DNA from: Chara braunii
Taxonomy: Eukaryota; Streptophyta; Charophyceae; Charales; Characeae
Reading direction: 5' to 3'
Assembly: GCA_003427395.1 (NCBI GenBank)
Contig: BFEA01000178.1
Coordinates: 1,350,392-1,377,353 of the forward strand
Length of the DNA stretch: 26,962 nt
Positions within the stretch are counted from its first letter, which is position 1, and every line of letters begins with the position of its first letter. Shown piece by piece: positions 19,856 through 26,962 of the stretch. A program made the position numbers and the translations under genes. The notes beneath the pieces are model-generated. The model did not search any database. It was not told the DNA's origin and saw only the letters and a program-made list of their open reading frames with translations.

Positions 19856-20372
19856 CTTTTTTTTCTTTTTTTTAATAAAGAAAGCTGCCTTCTCCTCATG
19901 GGGGGACAGCCATTATTTTGCTCTCACCTCACATATCTTTTAGCTGGCGTTCTGCCATGTCATGGAGCATATCTTTCTTTTCACTACCTGCCAGGCTATA
20001 CAGGGGACCCCTGCAAGCATAGCTTTCTACCTCTCTTCGGTGAAGGGAGTTTACCTCTCTTGGTTAACAGCATGTTTGCCCCTTTGCCCTAGTGTTTATG
20101 GTGCAGGGTTTGGGCGGCTGGTGCACAAGGACCGAGCATCTGCCAGTAACTGTGCCTCGGCTTTCATCTTCCCCCACCCCCATCGAGTAACAGTAGTGTC
20201 TAAAGCCAACACTCTCCCACACACCACATGCAAGCCACTCACACAGACTGGGAGGATCCAGCTGACTATCTCGGTTGGTTGGCACCAAAGGTGCTATGGG
20301 CAGTCATGGGGATTGAACCCACGACCTCCTGAATGTCACTTGCGGTGTGCCTAACGGATTGAGCCGTGGAAA
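19856..20372 (-). mobile_element. Probable tRNA-derived SINE
   Basis: On the minus strand GGCTCAATCCGTTAGGC (plus 20349-20365) fits an A box, and GGTTCAATCCC (plus 20308-20318) fits a B box. The latter sits inside a T-arm-like GTGGG/CCCAT stem with an AGGTC-like variable loop. The anticodon stem does not pair, so it is not a working tRNA. A T-rich run at about 19856-19873 would be the 3' A-tail on the minus strand. The body between has no similarity I recognise, and target duplications were not found. Confidence 0.45.
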
Positions 20373-20671
20373 CGCGGCATCCCTCCACTTACAACACCAG
20401 AATTCGTGAGTTCCCTACCTGACACGGGCGCACCACTACAAGACACAGCCTGGATAGCATTTTGTACAGCCAGACTCCAGGCTTTCTGTCCAAAAAAGGG
20501 GGAGGGTCCGTGGGTTCCTACGAGGACGTACAGAAAAGTACTTGTGCAAAAAAAAAAAAAAAAAAAAAGAATGTACTTGGGCAGGCTGGGAGAAATACAA
20601 AAATGGACAGTCAATTTTCCACGGTATTTCTGAGAAATGTCCAAGCCATTTTGGAGGCCTATAATGGGCAG
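20373..20671. other. Gene-free stretch with A-run
   Basis: A 20-base A run at about 20549-20568 is the main feature. No credible gene is seen. Confidence 0.5.
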
Positions 20672-20673
20672 TA

Positions 20674-20845
20674 GTCGAGCGACGTCCCACTGTCCATTTT
20701 CGTCGAGCGACGTCCCACTGCCCACTGTCCATTTTCGTACGGTGGACAATACTGGAGCAAGGCCCTTATATTCGTACCGTGGACAATACTTGAGCAAGGC
20801 CCTTCCTTATATTCGTACGGTGGACAATACTGGAGAAAGGCCCTT
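20674..20845 (+). repeat. Two adjacent short tandem arrays
   Basis: GTCGAGCGACGTCCCACTG occurs at 20674 and 20702. Then a unit TTCGTACGGTGGACAATACT plus GGAGCAAGGCCCTT occurs three times, at about 20735, 20772 and 20813 (period 37-41). The open frames across it are by-products. Confidence 0.8.
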
Positions 20846-21014
20846 ATACAGGGGACCCCTGTGAACATAGCCTTGTTGTCTTCCTCCAGCCATCAGGGGG
20901 GAAGGGACGGCGGCATGTTTCAATCTTAAAAAAAAAACAATCATCAAAGAGGATTTGCCATAGCGGTGAGTGGCGTCTGCCACGGGTAGGAAGCAAGAAG
21001 CGACCCCCTGTATA
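20845..21014. mobile_element. Short foldback or MITE-like element
   Basis: TATACAGGGG (20845-20854) and its exact reverse complement CCCCTGTATA (21005-21014) bound about 170 bases. The left end continues as the palindrome-like TATACAGGGGACCCCTG, and the same 17-mer also occurs at 19997-20013. The interior contains an A-run and no gene. Confidence 0.45.
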
Positions 21015-21506
21015 GAGGCTCGCCACACAGGCTGTTGAATGTTCGACAGGTGTCAGGTAATTTTCGACAGTCGGGCGGCCCCCCCCTTCGCCACATAGGC
21101 TGTTGAGGGGCAAGGTTTTTGGTCATGGCCAGGCGGACGGAACAGTCCCTGACAACGCAAATTCAAATGCAATTTTCGAAAGGTCGGCAGGCCACTGTCG
21201 GTCACCTTTAGGAGGGCGGCTGTCGAAAGGACCATTCTGACACCTGTCGAAAGATTTTTCAGCCACAATTCTTGGACAGTCTGTGAGGCAATGTGGTGCA
21301 ATGACGTCAGCACTTCAGTTTCAAGGACGGCCGTCTCAAGGGTTTCGTCAAGAGGTTGTGGAACGAAAAAACAAGTTAGGGGAAATTAATCACCTTCCGT
21401 GACTTAGGGTGCCCTTGAAACTCAAGTATTTTCAAGTGGTGTCGAACGAGGCCCTATCTCTAGGTGGCTGACGCCAAGCTTGCCCAGGAAGGTACATAAG
21501 GCCGTT
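21015..21506. other. Gene-free stretch with small repeats
   Basis: CGCCACAYAGGCTGTTGA occurs at about 21020 and 21089. GGTCACCTTTAGG near 21199 recalls the GGTCACCTTTAGGGCA end of the mosaic at 17090. No gene is seen. Confidence 0.4.
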
Positions 21507-21560
21507 GGGGATTGAACCCAAGACCGATTTATTTTACGTATTCGCGGCCTCTCTACTGAA
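21507..21560 (-). mobile_element. Second tRNA-derived fragment
   Basis: On the minus strand TTGGGTTCAATCCCCAA forms a T-arm with a B box (plus 21506-21522), and TCAGTAGAGAGGCC (plus 21546-21559) resembles a D-arm and A box. The rest of a tRNA fold is not convincing. It is probably a SINE head or tRNA pseudogene related in type to that at 20308-20365. Confidence 0.4.
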
Positions 21561-21951
21561 CATTCGAAATGTTTGTGCACACCTTTCCTACCCGGACACA
21601 TTTGGACGGATCGAACGTAGTGAATGTATGAGGACCACTGCGAGGTCCAGACACATTTAGAATTCTGTTCAGGGCACAGGGGCCGTTATTTTATTACTCG
21701 AGAAAGTATTGTTTTTTTTTTTTTTTAATACACTATATTCTTCTCTCAAATTCTTTTTCGCCTTCCTAGCACTACTCAGGATTCGACAGGTAATTGAATT
21801 GGTTAAATCGGTAAGAGTAGCCCTTCAAGTATTAAATAAAAAGGCGATCAAGAAACAGATGAGATCAAGGTGGTGGCGCAGTTCGCCTTTGCCTTCGCCT
21901 TCGCCTTCGCCTTGGCCTTGTCCGAGGGATTCGCGATATAGCAGTTTTGCC
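21561..21951. other. Gene-free stretch with GCCTTC hexamer repeat
   Basis: A T-run lies at about 21712-21726. A (GCCTTC)n-like array at about 21884-21920 reads as Pro-Ser or Ala-Phe repeats depending on frame and is not taken as coding. The sequence just upstream of the inverted repeat would be the promoter region of the downstream gene; no clear TATA box was picked out. Confidence 0.45.
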
Positions 21952-22058
21952 GCACGGCGCGAATAGTTCGGCTCGAAGGCGCGGGATATTTTTTTGAAGT
22001 TCTCCCGCTCTGAGATTTGGAATTTCGCTCGAAGTCGCGGACCTGTCATCCATCACCA
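21952..22058 (-). repeat. Right arm of the 106-bp inverted repeat, abutting the gene start
   Basis: Reverse complement of 19213-19320. The similarity stops at 22058, one base before the ATG of the metacaspase-like gene, so the presumed 5' leader of that gene is repeat sequence. Confidence 0.9.
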
Positions 22059-25000
22059 ATGGCGCGCAGGGCGGTGCTTATCGGCGCCAGCTATGGCGCC
22101 AACATCCATCTGCCTACTCTGCATGGAGCGGTCAATGATGTCGTGCAGGCGAAGATAGCGCTCACGACGGTGTATGGATTTGCAGAGGCTGACGTGTGCG
22201 TGCTGGCCGATGGAGAAGTAGATGCGAGCTGCGCTAAGGCTTGCACAACGCCGCCCACGAAAGCTTGCATCCTGGCGGCGCTTGATTGGTTGGTGAAGGG
22301 TGCGTGCGCAGGTGATGTCCTGTTCTTCCACTTCTCTGGATATGGTACGCGTGTTCCCTCGGCATCGTCGTGCGCCTCTCTCGAGGAGGCTCTCCTTCCA
22401 TCCGACGCTACGGTGTCCGATGTGTGCGGTTTCAGGAACGTTGTCGAGCAGAGTGTTTTCAGTGCCAAATTCGTCGGCATTCCCAAGGGTGTGACGGTGG
22501 TTCAGGTGTTCGACACAGCCTTCCAAGGTGCCGACAAGTGCGCCCTCGCTGGTGAGTATGAACAAGCCAACTCTGATGTCATCTCTTGCTTGTTGATGTT
22601 ATGGTCATTATCATCTTCGTTTCCTCTCTCTCTTTCTCTCTCTCCCTCTCTCTCCCTCTCTCCCTCTCTCTCTCCTCTCTTTCTTCTTCTCTCTGGAGTC
22701 ATTCTAAGTTGCATTGTTAGCCAAACTCGTTCCTTGTTCACTCGCGCCCTTGGTTCTTCAGTTGCCTTTGTTTTTCCTTTTCACTATCTCTTTATCTTCT
22801 GCAACAAGCCAACTCTGGTGCCATCTCTTGTTTGTTAATGCTACGCCGATTATTATCTTCGTTTGCTCTCTTTCTCTCTCCGTGCTCTCTCTCTCTCTAG
22901 CTCTCACTCTCTTCCTTTCTCGTGAGGTATTGTTAGTTGCATTTGTTGGACACGCTCGTTGCTTGTTTTGCCAGCGCGCTTCGTTCTTCCGTTTTATCTC
23001 TCTCTTACCCCTGTTGTCGAATTTTCGCTCTCCTCCTCTTCGTTTCCATCTCTCTGAATGTCACTGCACGCGACGCCTAGATTGGTTTTTGTCCGCGATG
23101 TTGTTAAGCAGATTCAGTTGGGTAAAAAAGTGTGTCGGCGAGTTGCTTGGTCGCTAGGACTGATTGGAAGGTGGTATTGTCCAATGAAGTCATTCTCAAT
23201 ATCTCACGGTAAATGCCTAGGGTAATTAAGCCTGCTATTCTTTTCTGTTTCCTTTTTCCGTAATTTTCTTTTCCCTATCTTTTTCCTCTCTCTTTCTTTC
23301 CGCCTTTCTTTTTATTCCATGTTGTTAAGCAGATTCAGTTGGGGAAAATAGTGTGTCGGCGAGTTGTTTGGTCGCTAGGACTGATTTGAAGGTGGTATTG
23401 TCCTCTGTAAGTCATTCTCAATATCTCACGGTAAATGCTTAGGGTAATTAAGCCTGCTATTCTTCTGTTTCCTTTTTCCGTAATTTTCTTTTCCCTATCT
23501 TTTTCCTCTTTCTTTCTTTCCGCCTTTCTTTTTATTCCCTGTCGTTTGTTTCCGTTTTTTGTTCTGTTCTTTTCACACAGTCGAACTAGAGTTGAGGTCA
23601 ACAGGGAATGGATTATCGACACTCCCCGTGCCCGGAATACCAGAGCCAAGGGAACGTCCCTGCTATTGTAGGTCGTTTCTCCTTGTGAAGAAACTCTGAA
23701 TGAGATGTTCGGCACGTTTCCCTTGGCCGTGCCTCCGACCACTTCAGGGCGCTATGTTGTTGGAAATATACGAACGCCGTATTCGCTTGTAATGCAGTCG
23801 ACGTCCTTCGATTTCTGTTTTTTTTTTTTTTTTTTTTTCTGGAACAGATAGTAAGCTGGTTAGCGTTTGATCTTAGCCCCGAAAGGCCGAGAAAGATATG
23901 TCCTTCGATTGCGAACGGGTTCCAAAATTATATTTGTGGTTTCGTCCTTTCCCTTTTCTGTTCAGGGATTCAATTCGAGATTTCCATTTTTCGAATCGAT
24001 TCTGATGGCCGTTATTCATTTATGGATATGCTGCACTATTCTCATAGACTTGCTCGATTGCTCGATCGTTGGCCTTAGGCGCTGTCATCCCGAATGTGAA
24101 AGGACTCTCCACTCCGACTCCCGCAGTATTTTCGGTCTATCTTGTCCGGCACTGGCCACAAGTGAGAAGACGAGCCGATGTTTTTTTTTTTTTTTTGTTT
24201 TTGTTTTTTGCAGTGTTCCCTTTATACAGGGAAATAAAATTGGGAAAAGTCGTAAAACGACCCGCGACGTGAAATTTGTATCGTGAATTCGCGTGACTTG
24301 ATCCGGCGCAGTTGTTGGGCCTCTGCATCTTTCGAGGTTCACTGGGGCAGGGGCAATCCATGATGGCAATTCACACGGTCGTTTATTTTTCATTTCTGGG
24401 CTTTTTCTTTTGTTTCATTCGCTTTCCTTTTTGTTTCCATTTTGTTTTTCGCTTGAGAAATCTAATCCGTCGTTAGACAGTGCAGTGACCGAAGGCACTA
24501 AGAAAGGGGAAAACATAAGAGACCATTTCCGCAAGGCATTCTTGTCATCTTTTCGCGCAGGGCCGTGCTTATTTTCTTTGTACTCGTTCCAATGGACGAA
24601 AGAAAGAAACTTCTCTTACCGCGTTTTTTGGCTTGTTTCCCTTCTTTTGCATGCTGCTCCAAATGTATGTAACAGCCGTACGGCACTCTGTCCTTTGCAA
24701 CGGTTTGTCGACTAAGGTGGTGTCGGCTCGAGGTCTGGATAACGTGTCATCGCTAACGGCGTGCAGAAAGCTGAGTGCCGAAGGTCGTTTCACATACGTG
24801 CAATTCCCTCTCTCGGATGCGTGCAAGNCTTTGTACTACGACCTGCCCTCTGCTTGGCTTGCCTGCGCAGAGGAGGAAACCACCTGGGACGTGGTTGTCG
24901 ACTGCAAGCCGGCGGGTATTTTCAGCCATCACCTGTACAGCACTGTGGTCAGCCAACACGAGAACGAGCTCCAGAAGCAGAATGTTTGCATTCTCAACTC

Positions 25001-26804
25001 AGTGATGTACGCGCTCTCCCTCGCGGGCTTCAAGCACAAGCCGGAGTACGTTGTTGCGGAGGCCTCGAAGAAGTTGGCTACATTCCTTCCTCCTGCGCCT
25101 GAAAAGAAGTGCCCTCCCGGTTTGACAGACTTGCAGAAATTTGCCATTGCCTGCTTGAAGAAGGAAGCGCTGTGCAAGNCTGACGAGGCGTTGATTGAGC
25201 AGCTGGCGACGCGTGTGGCTCTGCTGACGACCATCACGACGGCTGAGCGTCAGTGTTTGAGCGAGCGCCTTGTGTCCTTGGTGAACGCAAGAGGCCATTG
25301 GATCTTGCGCGAGATGTTGGACCTGTGCACTCCTGTCGTGCCTCCCTGCCCTCCGTGCATCCCCGAGCTCGATTCCAGGCAGCTGTTCTTCATCAGTAGG
25401 GTTGTCAGCCACGCCAAGTCTGCAGTCGCCGCCTTCAGAATCGAGGAGCTCGCAAAGCGGCTTGCGCGGTGTTATGGCCTGACGTTGGTCGAGCAGCAGG
25501 CCATCGTGGACGAGCTGACGTGTCTGATCGAGGAGGATGGATGGGCGCTCTTGCGACTGCTGTTTGCCAGCGAGCCCCCGGCCGATCTGAAGCTCCCAGA
25601 GAAGACGCAATGCCCTCCTCAACTCCCGCCTGCATACCCTCTTTCATGCACTCCTCCATGCTTCGTTGCACGTCCTCCATGCCTTCCTCTATCCTCCCCT
25701 GCGTGCCCTCCCACCGATTGCAACACTCATCTTCGAAAGCTGGTTTCGTTGATGGGTGTGGAGGGATACGAGATCGGTCTCAAGTTCAAGAACGAGTATG
25801 CGTCCCTGTCCACCGAGCAGCGCAAGTGCCACTACAAGGCGCTCTATGTGCAGGGTGGCATGGAAGCAGTGACGACGGCGGCCGCCATAGCTGGTGATGC
25901 CTGCTACATTGATGTTCTCGCCGCGGCCGTGGGGGAGCATGTCCGCTGCTCCCCCGTGTGGAGTGCTTGCTGCCAGCCTCTCTGTTCTTCCTACTCCACC
26001 GTCTCTGCTTCTCTAAAATGCCAGCTCTTGCAATCTGTTGTCTGCGCTGCCGGGTCTCGCGGGCACGAGATCGCGGTTTGCCTGGCGGACTGTACATCGC
26101 TCCTTGGGGACTCCGAGAAGAAGACCTTGTACGCCGAACTGGTGAAGCTCGGCGGAGTGTCTGCGCTTGCCGCCGGCGCACGCCTCGCTGCCGATGTTGC
26201 CTTGCTCAAGACTGTAGTGGCGGCCGGAGAGCGTGTCCGTCTCGTCCGAGGCGAGCCGCCGGTGGAGTTTTGTGCTCGAAGGGAGGCCAGGAGACAGAGG
26301 GAGAAGCAATTGCTCAAGGACGTCATTGTGATTGCTGGCTGTGCGGGTTACGAGTTTTCTGTCCAGCTGATGCAAGAGGGGTTGACCGTGGCGTGCCGGA
26401 AAGAGATATATTCGAAGCTGTTCGGCGAGGGAGGCGTTGAGGCTGTTGCCATAGCTGCCCTCGTCTCCGAGGACGAGATTATGAAGGGCGAGTTGGAGAA
26501 GGCAGCCGTGGAGCACGCAGGGTTTGTCGTATGCCTGACTGCCACGTTTCCTCCGTCTGTCTGCTGTCCATTGCCTGTGCCTTCCACGTGGGATTGTGAC
26601 TACATGCTGAGTTCGGAAGACAGGCGAGTGGTCAGCGCGCTCTACTACCTTGCTCGCGAGGATTGCGCGGTGCGCTCGCTTGGGATGAAGCTGGCACTGG
26701 AGAAGAAGATTCTTTCTGCGGAGGCCCGCAATAATCTCATTACACAGATTATCTCCAAAACTGGCAATGAGGGAATCGACCTTGTCCAGCGCCTCTGCTG
26801 CTAG
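22059..26804 (+). CDS. Metacaspase-like pseudopeptidase with C-terminal helical repeats (2 exons)
   Basis: Model: exon 1 22059-22551, intron with GTGAGT donor and AACAG acceptor, exon 2 24676-26804; phases agree and give 873 residues. Residues 1-164 resemble the p20 domain of plant type II metacaspases: RRAVLIGASYG, HGAVNDV, TTVYGFAEADVCVLAD, GDVLFFHFSGYGTRVP. The catalytic His of SGHG is Tyr (Y95), and the DSCHSG cysteine motif reads DTAFQG with Ala. The acidic DDDTG-type substrate pocket is also absent. Exon 2 starts with a p10-like part (WDVVVDCKPAGIFSHHLYS, then YALSLAGFKHKPEYV, like the type II QGF-x-Q-x-P end). From about residue 315 six helical repeats follow, separated by Cys/Pro-rich linkers. 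Peptidase activity is unlikely; a scaffold or regulatory role is inferred. Single N at 24828 and 25179 leave two residues undefined. Additional small exons in the intron are possible. Confidence 0.75.
22559..23045 (+). repeat. Intronic tandem duplication, about 242 bp
   Basis: AACAAGCCAACTCTGRTGYC occurs at 22561 and 22803. The following CT-rich tract and a GTTGCATT-containing segment recur in the same order, so two diverged copies lie head to tail inside the intron. Confidence 0.75.
23098..23540 (+). repeat. Intronic tandem duplication, 221 bp
   Basis: Copies 23098-23318 and 23319-23540 both start ATGTTGTTAAGCAGATTCAG and end TTTCTTTTTATTCC with few differences. The period is 221 bases. They look younger than the 242-bp pair just upstream. 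Confidence 0.95.
23541..24675 (+). other. Remainder of the intron
   Basis: Contains T-runs at about 23818-23838 and 24180-24196. A segment after CACACAG (23580) reads open in the right phase for about 38 codons (VELELRSTGNGLSTLPVPGI) to TGA near 23697; it could be an alternative or poison exon. The acceptor at 24674-24675 has a pyrimidine-rich tract 30-60 bases upstream. Confidence 0.4.
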
Positions 26805-26962
26805 GTTGAACTTGTCGGTTTCTTGAAGGTCCCTCGAAAAACCTCTTGACAACGGAAGGGAAGGCCACATGTTGGATTGCGGGCTGTAGATAGATGCATA
26901 TCTGCATGCAGCAGGCAAGTTACTGGGCTTGTCTCTGTGTGTGGGGGGGAGGGGGAGGGAGG
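26805..26962 (+). other. 3' flank of the metacaspase-like gene
   Basis: Presumed 3' UTR and downstream sequence. No AATAAA is seen. GATGCATATCTGCATGC near 26894-26910 is partly palindromic. The window ends in a G/A-rich run. Confidence 0.4.

Noticed and set aside
20267-20372. Functional tRNA gene
   Set aside because: A and B boxes and a T-arm are present, but the anticodon and acceptor stems do not pair.
26013-26918. 301-codon minus-strand frame opposite exon 2
   Set aside because: The plus strand there carries the clear helical repeats; the minus frame is a by-product of GC-rich codons.
1-26962. CRISPR arrays, rRNA genes or prokaryotic operons
   Set aside because: No regularly spaced direct repeats with unique spacers, no rRNA-like sequence, and eukaryotic gene structure throughout.

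Overview
This is eukaryotic nuclear DNA, most likely from a plant or streptophyte alga. The evidence is GT-AG splicing, long homopolymer and microsatellite runs, a large Ty3-type LTR retrotransposon primed by initiator tRNA-Met, a type III hammerhead ribozyme of the kind known from plant retroelements, and a gene related to plant type II metacaspases. Overall texture recalls charophyte algae such as Chara; that is an impression from memory, not a demonstrated assignment.

Layout. 1-874: CT/CA microsatellite, then a degenerate minisatellite. About 875-14314: one decayed Ty3/gypsy element of about 13.4 kb with unusually long LTRs (about 2.7 and 2.2 kb). Its internal part reads gag, protease, reverse transcriptase, RNase H, integrase, then two further ORFs of unknown function before the 3' LTR. 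It carries about a dozen in-frame stops and several frameshifts, so it is not expected to be autonomous. Each LTR also contains a protein-like ORF. 14315-15800: flanking DNA with a hammerhead ribozyme, a minisatellite, a purine-rich tract that reads as acidic repeats with stops, and a TC/AC microsatellite containing a 76-base gap. 15800-22058: no convincing gene. It is packed with small inverted-repeat elements, tRNA-derived sequences and short tandem repeats, and ends in one arm of a 106-bp inverted repeat that stops one base before the next start codon.

22059-26804: the only apparently intact gene. Exon 1 encodes a metacaspase-like p20 domain in which both catalytic positions are replaced (SGHG is SGYG; DSCHSG is DTAFQG). 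A 2.1-kb intron made largely of two tandem duplications follows. A long second exon encodes a p10-like segment and then about six helical repeats. The predicted product of 873 residues would be a pseudopeptidase with a repeat scaffold.

The strongest new observations are this dead metacaspase fused to helical repeats; two consecutive ATGA stop-start overlaps joining pol to ORF3a and ORF3a to ORF3b; the hammerhead ribozyme; and the ORF inside the LTR. All alignments were made by eye.
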